A stretch of 47,178 nt of DNA from Clostridiales bacterium (GCA_012519845.1 JAAYPK010000017.1:1-47178); one strand, 5' to 3'; shown: positions 39,139 through 47,178, counted from the first letter of the stretch. The notes: generated from the sequence alone by a model not told the origin. A program made the numbers and translations.

Positions 39139-40112
39139 TAGTTTAAAAACTTATTAATATTTTCTAAACTCAAATTAGGTTGTACTGCTATATTAATACC
39201 ATTTGCAATAATTTTACATAAGGAATCTATCATAAAATCAATATCTTTTGGGGTAACTACCATATCACCTAATTTAGGGCTTAAAATTTCATCAATTAAA
39301 ACTTGCTTTTCATTTTTGTCTAAATCCCTTAACATATTATAAAATTCTTTTCCTTCTTTTGATTCTTTAATTAATTCATCAATTACTAAATCAATGGTAT
39401 CATTTGCAATAGTAGATGCATGAACAACAGTAGGAACTCCTATAGCAACTACCTTTGTTCCTAAAGTTTCTTTATTAATTTTCATTCTGTGATTTCCAAC
39501 TCCTGCTCCTGGTGAAATTCCAGTATCACTTATTTGAATAGTTCTGTTTACCCTTTCTGTTTTTCTAGCTGCTAATGCATCTATACAAACAACTAAACTT
39601 GGCTTTATACTTTCTACTAAGGATTTTATTATTTCCCCTGTTTCTATCCCTGTAATCCCCAACACTCCAGGCGAAATAGCTCCTACAGAAACAATTTCTT
39701 CATCAACTGTTTCTGGCATAACAGTTTTTAAGTGACGTGTTACCATTATATTTTCAATTACCTTTGGTCCTAAAGCATCTGGAGTTACTTTTTTATTTCC
39801 AAGACCAACAACTAATACAGTGTCTTCTTCATTTATGTTTATTAACTCTTTTAGTACTTTGCCAAATATCTTTGAAACTTTATCCATTAAATCCCCATCA
39901 TATATAGTGAATTCTGGAATGTCTATTGTAATATATGTTCCTTTAGGCTTACCCATTTTTTTAGAGCCTTCTTCATCTATTATATCTACTTTAGTAATTT
40001 TGGTATCATTTTCAAAAATTTCCTCAACTTTAACTCCATCTACATCCTTTTTATGATAATCTTTATAAATCTGCCTTGCTTCTACTGCCAAGTCTGTTCT
40101 AATGTTTTCCAT
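39138..40112 (-). CDS. gpr: germination protease GPR
   Basis: A 324-residue aspartate-like protease that degrades small acid-soluble spore proteins on germination. It begins MENIR before TDLAVEA, so the propeptide removed by self-cleavage is very short. The conserved PRoductive core has DTVLVVGLGNKKVTPDALGP and HLKTVMPETVDEEIVSVGAI; ARKTERVNRTIQISDTGI and PGAGVGNHRMKI are also typical. It directly precedes spoIIP. Family members are made in the forespore under SigF/SigG. Confidence 0.95.
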   Translation of the reverse strand: MENIRTDLAVEARQIYKDYHKKDVDGVKVEEIFENDTKITKVDIIDEEGSKKMGKPKGTYITIDIPEFTIYDGDLMDKVSKIFGKVLKELININEEDTVLVVGLGNKKVTPDALGPKVIENIMVTRHLKTVMPETVDEEIVSVGAISPGVLGITGIETGEIIKSLVESIKPSLVVCIDALAARKTERVNRTIQISDTGISPGAGVGNHRMKINKETLGTKVVAIGVPTVVHASTIANDTIDLVIDELIKESKEGKEFYNMLRDLDKNEKQVLIDEILSPKLGDMVVTPKDIDFMIDSLCKIIANGINIAVQPNLSLENINKFLN

Positions 40113-40171
40113 ATATACACCATCCTAATTCATTAATACTTATATTTTCTCTCATAAGAAAAATTTAATAC

Positions 40172-40200
40172 TTGAATGATTAATATTTGAATGATATAAT
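40172..40200 (+). promoter_or_regulatory. rpsT promoter (SigA type)
   Basis: TTGAAT (40172-40177) and a perfect TATAAT (40195-40200) have 17-base spacing. An 8-bp hairpin follows in the leader (TTATGCAG 40223-40230 with CTGCATAA 40244-40251), a possible site for the translational control known for S20. Confidence 0.75.
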
Positions 40201-40283
40201 ATGGTGTGTTAAATATGACTTATTATGCAGATAATTAAAAGAGCTGCATAAACCCTATTAAATCTCAAGGGGGTGAATTTAGA

Positions 40284-40547
40284 ATGGCAAATATTAAATC
40301 AGCAAAAAAGAGAATCTTAGTTACACAAACTAAAACTTCTCAAAATAGAATGGTAAAATCAGCTTTAAAGACTACTATAAAAAAGTTTGAAGCTGCTATA
40401 GTTGCGAATAATGCTGAAGAAGCTAAGAATTTATTCGTAAATGTTTCTAAAGCTTTAGATATGGCTGCTCAAAAGGGAGTAGTTCACAAAAATATGGCTG
40501 CTAGAAAGAAATCAAGATTAGCTGCAAAGTTAAAGACTGTTGCCTAG
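40284..40547 (+). CDS. rpsT: 30S ribosomal protein S20
   Basis: An 87-residue, lysine/alanine-rich helical protein: [17 protein letters not shown] at the start, [17 protein letters not shown] in the middle and [19 protein letters not shown] near the end, matching S20. It is transcribed alone, divergent from gpr. AAGGGGGTGAATTTAGA precedes the ATG. Confidence 0.97.
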   Translation: MANIKSAKKRILVTQTKTSQNRMVKSALKTTIKKFEAAIVANNAEEAKNLFVNVSKALDMAAQKGVVHKNMAARKKSRLAAKLKTVA

Positions 40548-40553
40548 TATATA

Positions 40554-40580
40554 AACCTACCTTTAAGGTAGGTTATTTAC
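40554..40580 (+). terminator. rpsT terminator
   Basis: A 10-bp perfect stem AACCTACCTT/AAGGTAGGTT with a one-base loop core, followed by ATTTACTTT, seven bases after the rpsT stop. Confidence 0.75.
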
Positions 40581-40587
40581 TTTCTAA

Positions 40588-40630
40588 ATAAAAGCTATTG
40601 CAATTTTATTGCAATAGCTTTTATTTTTAG
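40588..40630. terminator. bidirectional terminator between rpsT and the DUF2207 gene
   Basis: A 15-bp stem AAAAGCTATTGCAAT/ATTGCAATAGCTTTT (40590-40604 with 40608-40622) is followed by ATTTTT on the plus strand. It can also end the minus-strand DUF2207/LemA transcript. Confidence 0.85.
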
Positions 40631-40633
40631 GCT

Positions 40634-42496
40634 TTACCAGCTTCCACCGCCGCCTCCACCACTTCCACCGCCAGAGAATCCTCCGCCGTCACTACTAGAC
40701 GCATGGGTATTGTTATAATCTGTTTTGGCATTAGATAAACCTTTATCCATTTCTCCTGTTAATGCATGAGAAAAAATAATGTAATTAAATGTACTATCAG
40801 AATAGTACCAATCTGGAGGTTGACAAGCAATAGTTTCAAATTTCTTAATCCATTTATCCGTTAATCCAAATACATAAGCATATGGAAGAACATCAAAATA
40901 ATATAAAGGATTTTCCTCTACTAATTTGTTTATTTGCTCTAATTCTGCTTTTTGGATAAACTTTTTTAGTCCCAATAATTTTCCTGTTATTGATACCTTA
41001 TATTCTGTTGGATCATTGCAAAATCCATAGGATAAAATTGCAACCATTTCAGTTATTAATAACAAGGGATAAAATGATGAATATATTGAATAAAGTGTTG
41101 CCATGCCACCTGTTACTAACAGGACAATAAAAATAATTACCAATCTGACAATTAATCCTTTTATACTATTAAATTTTGAACTTTTAAACCAACTTCTTAT
41201 TATTGCAGCGAATCCAATAAAAGACCCCCCAATTGCAATAAAAGGCAGAATAAAATACACTACTCCTGAAAGAATAGGCGCGCTAAAATATCCAGCTAAA
41301 ATAATTGCAATTAAATAAATTCCACTTAGTATATTTTCTGCTGAAAACTTTCTATTGTTATACAATTTTTTTTCTGTTTTATAATAGTTTTTTATTTGTT
41401 TTTTTCCATCTTGAATATTAGTAAAAAAATTTTCTTTTAATCCAGATAACTTTGTTATTTCACCTTTAGAAAATAGCCCATTATATATTGTTTTTAAATA
41501 ACTATGTTCCCCCTCTGGTAAAGATTTATTTTTATGAAGATATATATCTTTCTCTTTTTCTTCTATTAGTAAGTATCCTTTATGAGCAAACCAAATAATC
41601 AGTGATATCATATCTTTATCATTAGCAACTCCATCAATTATATATCCAACATCTGCACTACTTAACCCTTCTGGTGGATAAAACTCAATGGTTTCTACCA
41701 CTTTATTTTTAGGATTCCCTATTCTTTTTATTCCAAGAAAAAATAAAGCAATACATGATATACTCGCTATAACTGCCATTGTTTTATAAGGCCTTGAACT
41801 TTTTGTTCTAGCTCCCACATAATATCCCTGTGGCAATTTTGTATATATTGTTACTCCCTCTTTAGGTCCTAATGGATTTTTAACATATCCAGTTACTGTA
41901 TTATTATAAGTATAAAAAGAAACATTACTTTCATTAGCTGATCCATAAGTTCCTGAATACATTTTTATCTTTGATAAATCTGTATCTTTATCAAATTTTA
42001 TTGTAAAATTAACGTTATTTATATTTGTATCCCATTCTGTTCCAATTAGATTAAAATAGAATTCATCGTAAGAATCAATTCTGTCATCTCCTAAGTCCAA
42101 TAAATAGCTAATAATGTATTTCTGTTCTCCTATAACAGTCTTGTCCTCATCACCTATAGTAATACGACACATATCATCTTCAGTTGTTAATGAAAAAGGT
42201 GCCCCTTCAACATTAATGTTACTAATAGGATTGGCATATAAATACTCCTTACTTTCACCATTAACTTCTTTATTAATTCTTACTCTAATGGGTATATCTC
42301 TAAATATTCCATGTTTATATTCATTAAAATCAGCTGTTATTTTTTCTGTTATTGATACTGTTGCATTTTCATGGACAATAGCTTCAATTTCATAGTCCTT
42401 AATATAAAAAGAATCATCTTTTGCATTTGTCTTTATTGGAGAAATTACAAATAATATCATTATAAAACTTAAAATTATTTTAATACTTTTCTTCAT
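40634..42496 (-). CDS. DUF2207 membrane protein with Gly-rich tail
   Basis: A 620-residue exported membrane protein. A signal peptide (about 1-25, ending TNA) is followed by an outside domain (about 27-220) with the DUF2207 start YIKDYEIEAIVHENATVSI and ITEKITADF. One helix lies at about 238-255, then a cytosolic part and several helices (about 385-490). The C-terminus is glycine-rich (GGGFSGGGSGGGGGGSW), as common in this family. Function is unknown; its pairing with the LemA gene upstream is a repeated arrangement. The gene starts 9 bases after lemA and has AAGGTGAGAAA in front. Confidence 0.88.
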   Translation of the reverse strand: MKKSIKIILSFIMILFVISPIKTNAKDDSFYIKDYEIEAIVHENATVSITEKITADFNEYKHGIFRDIPIRVRINKEVNGESKEYLYANPISNINVEGAPFSLTTEDDMCRITIGDEDKTVIGEQKYIISYLLDLGDDRIDSYDEFYFNLIGTEWDTNINNVNFTIKFDKDTDLSKIKMYSGTYGSANESNVSFYTYNNTVTGYVKNPLGPKEGVTIYTKLPQGYYVGARTKSSRPYKTMAVIASISCIALFFLGIKRIGNPKNKVVETIEFYPPEGLSSADVGYIIDGVANDKDMISLIIWFAHKGYLLIEEKEKDIYLHKNKSLPEGEHSYLKTIYNGLFSKGEITKLSGLKENFFTNIQDGKKQIKNYYKTEKKLYNNRKFSAENILSGIYLIAIILAGYFSAPILSGVVYFILPFIAIGGSFIGFAAIIRSWFKSSKFNSIKGLIVRLVIIFIVLLVTGGMATLYSIYSSFYPLLLITEMVAILSYGFCNDPTEYKVSITGKLLGLKKFIQKAELEQINKLVEENPLYYFDVLPYAYVFGLTDKWIKKFETIACQPPDWYYSDSTFNYIIFSHALTGEMDKGLSNAKTDYNNTHASSSDGGGFSGGGSGGGGGGSW

Positions 42497-42505
42497 TTTC
42501 TCACC

Positions 42506-43057
42506 TTAAAATGATACTTTAACATTTTTCCTTTCTATTTCATCTGAAACTATAAACATTTCTTTTTCTTTAAATGAAAACATACTTGCAATTATATTGC
42601 TAGGAACAACTTGTATTTGTTGGTTATATTCCTTTACCACTGCATTGTAGTATTTCCGTGATTGTGCTATTTCACCTTCAATGCCTTTTAATGATTCCAT
42701 TAAATCCATAAAATTTGTGTTAGCTTTAAGATCTGGATAACTTTCAGCAAGGGCAAATATTTGTCTAAGAGCTCCGCTTATTTCATTTTCTTCTTTAGAA
42801 GCTTGTGCTAAATCAATTCCTTGTAGTCCTCCATTTCTTGACTTTATTACCTTTTCAAGAGTCTCTGCTTCATGTTTAGCATACCCCTTAACAGTTTCAA
42901 TTAAATTTGGTATTAAATCAAATCTCTTCTTCATATACACATCCATTGTGGCAAAAGCTTCTTCGCAAGAAAGCTTTTTCTTAATTAAAGAATTATATGC
43001 TCCAATTACAAAAATAATTAATAAAACCATAATTCCTAAAATAAAATACAATATCAT
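42506..43057 (-). CDS. lemA: LemA family protein
   Basis: A 183-residue LemA protein: one N-terminal membrane helix (about 2-20) followed by a long four-helix-type domain with NSLIKKKLSCEEAFATMDVYMKKRFDLIPNL (recognised in pieces), EIAQSRKYYNAVVKEYN and NIIASMFSFKEKEMF near the C-terminus. Molecular function is not established. It is cotranscribed with the DUF2207 gene. The ATG follows GGGAGGGTAATT. Confidence 0.93.
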   Translation of the reverse strand: MILYFILGIMVLLIIFVIGAYNSLIKKKLSCEEAFATMDVYMKKRFDLIPNLIETVKGYAKHEAETLEKVIKSRNGGLQGIDLAQASKEENEISGALRQIFALAESYPDLKANTNFMDLMESLKGIEGEIAQSRKYYNAVVKEYNQQIQVVPSNIIASMFSFKEKEMFIVSDEIERKNVKVSF

Positions 43058-43197
43058 AATTACCCTCCCATTGATATAATTTTTTCTTTTATTGTAATTA
43101 TTTTCATTTTATAATTTTATAATCACTAAGTCAATTATTGATTATTCTAAATGCTATTTACTATATCTCAAATATAAATGTAGTTATATCCTTATCA

Positions 43198-43234
43198 TAA
43201 AAAAATAAGACTGCAAAAACAGTCTTATTTTTCT
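43198..43234 (-). terminator. terminator of the SipW/TasA-like cluster
   Basis: AATAAGACTG and CAGTCTTATT form a 10-bp stem with a seven-base loop, followed by a TTTTTTT-rich stretch on the minus strand just beyond the BsaA-like stop. It marks the 3' end of the surface-protein transcript. Confidence 0.8.
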
Positions 43235-43845
43235 TAATTTGATGATAATTTTTCTAACATTTCACTTACTTTATCATTTTCAACGTTCCATTCAGTTTTC
43301 CAACCCTTTGAATTTGAAAACACAGCTTCAGCTCTTACAACAGCTTTCAAAGTTTTTTCATTGTACATTTCTCTTTCTTTATCTAAAACGTTAAATTTAA
43401 CACTATTAATTATATTTGATGTATTTTCCCCTTCTTCTAGAACACTTGTATAATAATAATAGCCATCTTCCCCATCAATCCACATATCTTGTACATTTTT
43501 ATCTTCTGTTATGTTTACAAATTCAAAATCTAATAAATTAACATTTCCACTGTAAAATTGTCCATTATCATCTTCAAATCTTGGCTCTATTGCCACTCTA
43601 ATTAACTCAGGCATAGTATTAGTATTTTTTACATTTGCATCTTTTATTATCTTCTCTCCCTGCCAGTTATCAGGCTCTTCATAATTAGGTTCTTCAATAT
43701 CAATTGTTAAATCACCTACTTTAAAATAATTTGCTATTGTATCTTTTGATATAAAAAATGCCATTGTTCCTGAGGTAAGAATAACTATTGATAATATAAT
43801 AGCAATTATTTTCCCTTTTCTTTTCATATTACAATCAAACTTCAT
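43234..43845 (-). CDS. BsaA-like SipW-dependent secreted matrix protein
   Basis: A 203-residue secreted protein. Residues 1-33 form a SipW-type signal peptide: basic start, hydrophobic helix, then TSGTMAFFISKD, like the TasA/CalY and Clostridium BsaA group. The mature part begins with YFKVGDLTIDIEEP and ends with AVVRAEAVFSNSKGWKTEWNV; these look like the alternate-signal CPF_0494/BsaA family, whose C. perfringens member forms biofilm matrix polymers (established for BsaA; homology here is by eye). A perfect AAAGGAGG precedes the ATG. It is the last gene of the cluster, 14 bases after the large adhesin frame. No SipW gene is in the window. Confidence 0.75.
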   Translation of the reverse strand: MKFDCNMKRKGKIIAIILSIVILTSGTMAFFISKDTIANYFKVGDLTIDIEEPNYEEPDNWQGEKIIKDANVKNTNTMPELIRVAIEPRFEDDNGQFYSGNVNLLDFEFVNITEDKNVQDMWIDGEDGYYYYTSVLEEGENTSNIINSVKFNVLDKEREMYNEKTLKAVVRAEAVFSNSKGWKTEWNVENDKVSEMLEKLSSN

Positions 43846-43859
43846 TAATCTTACCTCCT

Positions 43860-44717
43860 TTAATTATAAAATTTTAAATTGTTTGTTACTTCATCATCAT
43901 CTCTAAATTGCTTTGAATGATTTTTTTCATTATAAAGTTTAATTGTAGAATTGTTCTTAATATCCATAAGATTAAAAGATAGATTATTCTTAACCATGTT
44001 TTCTCCATTTATATCAATCCCAGATAACTTAAAACTCATTGGAATTGTTTCTGATACTTTGTATTCCACATTAAATTTTAAATTATCTATTTCTACTTTA
44101 TCTCCATCTTTAAGATACATTCCTGTTTTAAAATAATCATTACCTTTTACTGTTACATAAAAATTCTTATTTATATCATTATCACAACACATCTCTACAA
44201 ATATTCTTGGATAAACTATAAATCTAACATTATCTTCATCTAACACATTGAAATTATCATCTAATACTTTAATATTATTATTTAATATATATCTACTATC
44301 TTCTGTTACAGTCCACTCATTACTTTCAAAACTCATTGAAGTTCCACCTGGTAAAGTGAAATTCTTTCCATTAAAGTTCTTGTTATCATTAGTTCTAAAT
44401 GTAATATTGTCTCCATTTTCAATAATAGTTCCATTTTCATCATTAGTTATTACATCAGATAAGTTTAGATTATTAGCTGTTATTTTTGAAGTATTTTCAA
44501 TATTAAAACCAAATATTATTTTATCCCCAGGATAAATTCTTGGGAGATAATCTATGCTTACTTTTGAATCCTCTTCAAATATAGTCTCATTATCCCTTAC
44601 TATTTCTTTTATATATTTCTTTATTTCTACTTTAGCATTACCCTTAACATTTATATTAACCTCTGCTGATTTTTTCCCAATTTCAGCCTCATTGAAATAA
44701 GTTGAATTAGCATTAAC
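43860..44717 (-). CDS. second part of the frame-split DUF11-like surface protein (-1 frame)
   Basis: The -1 frame is open without a stop from the slippery site (44717) to TAA at 43860, adding 285 residues to the upstream part. It starts VNANSTYFNEAEIGKK, then KVEIKKYIKEIVRDNET and IYPGDKIIFGFNIENTSKI, a second DUF11-like repeat, and ends DDDEVTNNLKFYN with no anchor or sorting signal. Without frameshifting, only a 158-residue piece from ATG 44336 could be made; AGGTGG lies seven bases ahead of that ATG, but it also reads naturally as coding LPGGTSM. The continuity of family-like sequence across the junction argues that both frames were one gene. The record could be a pseudogene, sequencing error or true recoding. 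Confidence 0.7.
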   Translation of the reverse strand, partial: VNANSTYFNEAEIGKKSAEVNINVKGNAKVEIKKYIKEIVRDNETIFEEDSKVSIDYLPRIYPGDKIIFGFNIENTSKITANNLNLSDVITNDENGTIIENGDNITFRTNDNKNFNGKNFTLPGGTSMSFESNEWTVTEDSRYILNNNIKVLDDNFNVLDEDNVRFIVYPRIFVEMCCDNDINKNFYVTVKGNDYFKTGMYLKDGDKVEIDNLKFNVEYKVSETIPMSFKLSGIDINGENMVKNNLSFNLMDIKNNSTIKLYNEKNHSKQFRDDDEVTNNLKFYN

Positions 44718-46291
44718 TTTTTTACCAAACCAGAATTAACATTATCCTCAGTGGCTGTAGAAGTTAAATAAGTTTCATCCATAACATATACAGTTTCATT
44801 AGGTGCTAGACTTTCAAGCAATTTAAGAGCCTCCTCACCCTTTTTAACTATAGTTCCCTTCATTATTTTTAATGTGTTTGGAACTTTAATTTTATTTTCA
44901 TTTTTGTAATATCCATCTTTAGAAATAGACACACCTAAATTTTCATCATTAAAAGTGATATCTTTGCATGAATTAACACTATTATTTGTATAAGATAATC
45001 TATAATTTATTTTATCTCCTACAGATACACTTCCATTTACATTATCTCCATTTGATGTTCCATAAGATACTACAGTGTTATCACTGGCTTTTATTGCTTC
45101 TTTTTTAACTGTTACATTTGGTTTTCTTACTTTAACAATTTCTAATTTTTCAATTCCTCCACTGGTATTAAAATCTGAACAAAATAATTCAATTTTATGT
45201 TTTCCTGCACCTTTATTTTTTAAGATTGATGAAATATTAGCAATTGTAACTCCATCTTCATTAACGAAATCATTTAAATGAGCATGCCATCCATCACTAT
45301 AACGAGACAGCTTATAATGATTTGAATCAAAACATGTTTGTTGTAATCCCCCACCCCAACTCTTATATGTTTCTAATTGATTAAATTTAATCTCTTGTTC
45401 TACTCCATCATTTTTTATGAATAGTGAAGTATTTTTCCCTGGAATAGAAGTTGTGAAGTTTATTCCAGTGGCTTTTTCATCCACCATAACAAATAATGTA
45501 TCATCTAGAGGAAGTATTAACTCTGGGTTGTTTTTACCCGTTGTTATATAGTAATCATAATTTTCTAATTCTTCTTCTGTTAAATTAAACTCCCCTCTAA
45601 ACATTCTCATTTGATCACCATGCTTTACATCATAAGCATATTCTCTATATATACCATCTACACTATAATAATTGTCATAAACTTTATTACATGGTTCATA
45701 ATACCATGTAGCAAAATCATTAACCTCTGCTGGGAATTTATTGTGTATATTTATACCTAATATTTTTTTATACTCATTAATTCTAGTAGTAGCATAATAA
45801 GAATCTGTTTTACCATCCCATACATCTTTTTTTTGAGTTGGTTCTAAAATTCCTGTTAATGTATCATAGTCCAATGATATTTTGTATTTTTCATCATTTA
45901 TTGCATATGCAAACAAAAAAGTTGTTTGTAAAATACCTTTTTCATTATACGGATTTTTATTTAGTGTATATTCAGTTACACCATTTTTGTAGGCTGAACT
46001 CCAATATTTCCCACCGAAACTAAATGCTTCTTCTCTTCCATTATAAGTTACTTCCTGAGTTAATACACGTTTTTTAGCATAGCCATAATCTTCATGAAAA
46101 TCTGGTGTTCTTGACCAAACTATATCATCCAACACTTCATATTCATTATTATTTTCAGTTGTGGCTTTTATTTTAGTTCCTTCACTAAAAGGAGAAAAAT
46201 TATTCAAAATAATAGTTAAAATAAAGGCAATTGTCAACAAAATACTAAATCTTTTTATAGACTTTATTTTTCTTATATTTTTATTTTTCAT
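44651..46291 (-). CDS. large secreted DUF11-like repeat protein, N-terminal frame
   Basis: A 546-residue frame-0 product. A signal peptide (about 1-43) is followed by an apparently unique domain rich in Tyr, Asp and Trp (VWSRTPDFHEDYGYAKKR, SWGGGLQQTCFD), then a DUF11-like repeat near 395-510 (GDKINYRLSYTNNSVNSCKDITF). The last 21 residues after K525 (LMLIQLISMR and so on) do not look like the rest and probably result from the frame change at A_AAA_AAG. Its ATG has GGGGGAAGG ahead and overlaps the anchor-protein gene by 11 bases. It is likely an adhesin or matrix component acting with the neighbouring TasA-like proteins. The exact family is not recognised. Confidence 0.72.
   Translation of the reverse strand: MKNKNIRKIKSIKRFSILLTIAFILTIILNNFSPFSEGTKIKATTENNNEYEVLDDIVWSRTPDFHEDYGYAKKRVLTQEVTYNGREEAFSFGGKYWSSAYKNGVTEYTLNKNPYNEKGILQTTFLFAYAINDEKYKISLDYDTLTGILEPTQKKDVWDGKTDSYYATTRINEYKKILGINIHNKFPAEVNDFATWYYEPCNKVYDNYYSVDGIYREYAYDVKHGDQMRMFRGEFNLTEEELENYDYYITTGKNNPELILPLDDTLFVMVDEKATGINFTTSIPGKNTSLFIKNDGVEQEIKFNQLETYKSWGGGLQQTCFDSNHYKLSRYSDGWHAHLNDFVNEDGVTIANISSILKNKGAGKHKIELFCSDFNTSGGIEKLEIVKVRKPNVTVKKEAIKASDNTVVSYGTSNGDNVNGSVSVGDKINYRLSYTNNSVNSCKDITFNDENLGVSISKDGYYKNENKIKVPNTLKIMKGTIVKKGEEALKLLESLAPNETVYVMDETYLTSTATEDNVNSGLVKKLMLIQLISMRLKLGKNQQRLI
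44717..44723 (-). other. A_AAA_AAG slippery heptamer at the frame junction
   Basis: On the minus strand the heptamer lies in register with the upstream frame (GTA AAA AAG). A -1 slip makes the next codon GTT and joins the downstream frame exactly. An SD-like GAGG is about 22 bases upstream and a 6-bp hairpin ATTTCA/TGAAAT begins about 18 bases downstream; both are farther than in known programmed sites. Confidence 0.55.
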
Positions 46292-46991
46292 TTAAGGCCT
46301 TCCCCCTTTTTGTACATACTAAAATTACTGCACAAGAAATAACTATAAGCATAATTATAGGCATAACAATTTTATTATATTTATCTCCAGTTTTAATCAG
46401 CATTTCAACAGCTCCTAAAACCCCTTCTTCTGTACCATTCTCATCTTCAATCTCAAATTCATTATCACCCAAAACTTCTGTTCTAGTTGCTGTAAAAATC
46501 CAATCTACGCTAGCATAGTTATTTTTATACTCATTACCTACTGTTTTTCCATCTAAAGTTACTACTGCTTTTAAAACTACACTCTTCCCCGGATTTATTG
46601 TTCCAAGAAATATATCCTCTGACATTTCTTCTCCACCATCAAGACTTCCATTATATAATTCTTTATCATTTAATGAAATTTTTAACTTAAGCTTATCTAA
46701 AAAGCTGACATCAGATTTCTTTTCTCTATCTTCAGCTCTTATATAAATATAATACGGATAATCATAATTATTTTTTAATAGTATTTCACCTTTAACTGTA
46801 TCTCCAGGCATCATATTTTCTTTCTGCAAGAAATTACTTTTATTAGGAACAGTAACTATCCCATCTGCATTTCCTTCTAAAACTATATTAGTTGACTCAT
46901 CAGCATAGGCAATATAATTAGGTGAAATACCACTAAATATACAAAATGAACATATTACAGCAACAAAGGTTCCAATCTTTTTTAAATTCAT
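46281..46991 (-). CDS. secreted, LPXTG-like anchored protein of the TasA-type cluster
   Basis: A 236-residue exported protein. The signal peptide (1-30) ends in an AYA cleavage site before DES. The middle (about 35-170) is beta-rich with MPGDTVKGEILLKNNYDYPYY, similar to the ordered domain of TasA-operon accessory proteins. The tail contains VLGAVEMLIKTGDKYNK, a hydrophobic helix (about 208-227) and KRGKALNEK: the layout of a sorting signal, with LIKTG (198-202) in place of LPXTG. Whether a sortase cuts it is uncertain. The ATG follows AAAGGGGGAAATCAA. It starts 29 bases after the TasA-like gene and overlaps the large repeat protein gene. Confidence 0.7.
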   Translation of the reverse strand: MNLKKIGTFVAVICSFCIFSGISPNYIAYADESTNIVLEGNADGIVTVPNKSNFLQKENMMPGDTVKGEILLKNNYDYPYYIYIRAEDREKKSDVSFLDKLKLKISLNDKELYNGSLDGGEEMSEDIFLGTINPGKSVVLKAVVTLDGKTVGNEYKNNYASVDWIFTATRTEVLGDNEFEIEDENGTEEGVLGAVEMLIKTGDKYNKIVMPIIMLIVISCAVILVCTKRGKALNEK

Positions 46992-47020
46992 TTGATTTCC
47001 CCCTTTGATTTGCTATTAAT

Positions 47021-47178
47021 TTATTGTAAACTTGTTAACTTGTCTAAAATCATTTCTGGTGCTGTTGTCCAAGTATCTGCTGCTGCACCATTTGATGCTT
47101 GTATTCCTTCTGCTATAACTTCAACATCATATTTACAATTTTTATATGTATTATCTGCACTGTTATCTAATGTAACTG
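47021..47178 (-). CDS. TasA/CalY-like secreted fibre subunit, C-terminal part only
   Basis: Only the last 52 codons are inside the window; the gene continues past its right edge. The sequence reads NTYKNCKYDVEVIAEGIQA, then SNGAAADTWTTAPEMIL and DKLTSLQ before TAA at 47021. The VEVIAEGIQASNG pattern resembles the end of TasA/camelysin subunits (AEAIQADN-type). It is not represented as a longer reading frame here because it is truncated. It is the upstream neighbour of the anchor-protein gene and probably in the same operon; sipW should be found further right if the cluster is complete. Confidence 0.65.
   Translation of the reverse strand, partial: VTLDNSADNTYKNCKYDVEVIAEGIQASNGAAADTWTTAPEMILDKLTSLQ

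Noticed and set aside
43860..44336. Independent 158-residue gene starting at ATG 44336
   Set aside because: The same frame stays open back to 44717 and continues repeat-like sequence; the AGGTGG ahead of the ATG also codes LPGGTSM. Kept as part of the split protein.

Overview
This window looks like a chromosomal segment of a spore-forming Clostridium (cluster I, sensu stricto). The evidence is very low GC content, A/T-ending codons, strong AGGAGG-type ribosome binding sites, sporulation and germination genes (gpr, spoIIP, yqfC, yqfD, a CotS-like gene), ppdK with a CcpN-type regulator, and the clostridial order rpsT/gpr-spoIIP-lepA-hemW-hrcA-grpE-dnaK-dnaJ...prmA-rsmE-mtaB-hit-rpsU-yqeY-yqfC-yqfD-pgpH-ybeY-dgk-cdd-era-recO. 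Almost every gene is on the minus strand, so biological order runs from right to left. No tRNA, rRNA, insertion sequence, prophage or CRISPR array is visible.

Layout from left to right. 1-3.0 kb: a class V aminotransferase with an ECF transporter S component, then a TPR protein. 3.0-4.1 kb: a mostly non-coding stretch with the RNase P RNA gene (rnpB) and a small membrane protein. 4.2-7.0 kb: a DUF2334 lipoprotein, tail to tail with yqfO and trmK. 7.1-11.2 kb: the macromolecular synthesis cluster dgt-dnaG-sigA. 11.3-12.3 kb: a CotS-like kinase-fold gene. 12.4-15.7 kb: ppdK and its probable regulator ccpN. 15.9-23.4 kb: a long housekeeping and sporulation run from yqfC to a DUF4342 protein. 23.5-27.7 kb: yqeY, rpsU, a HIT protein, mtaB, rsmE and prmA. 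28.0-29.5 kb: a siroheme nitrite/sulfite reductase sitting between two terminators, inside the usual dnaJ-prmA neighbourhood. 29.6-34.5 kb: the CIRCE-controlled hrcA-grpE-dnaK-dnaJ heat-shock operon. 34.6-40.1 kb: hemW, lepA, a small membrane protein, spoIIP and gpr, with rpsT divergent from gpr. 40.6-43.1 kb: a DUF2207/LemA pair.

43.2-47.2 kb is the accessory part: a SipW/TasA-like secreted fibre or matrix cluster. It has a truncated TasA-like subunit at the right edge, a membrane- or wall-anchored protein with an LPXTG-like LIKTG tail, a large secreted protein with DUF11-like repeats, and a BsaA-like protein with a SipW-type signal peptide. The large protein is split by a -1 frame change that falls exactly on an A_AAA_AAG heptamer, the same slippery heptamer as in E. 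coli dnaX. Reading through it would give one 810-residue protein. This is the most interesting item in the window: programmed frameshifting, an on/off homopolymer, a recent lesion and a sequencing error all remain possible.

The genes are consistent with established clostridial roles: replication and transcription initiation, protein quality control, ribosome and tRNA modification, engulfment and germination, plus surface-matrix formation. Protein functions are assigned from recognisable motifs and family resemblance by eye; no database search was run.
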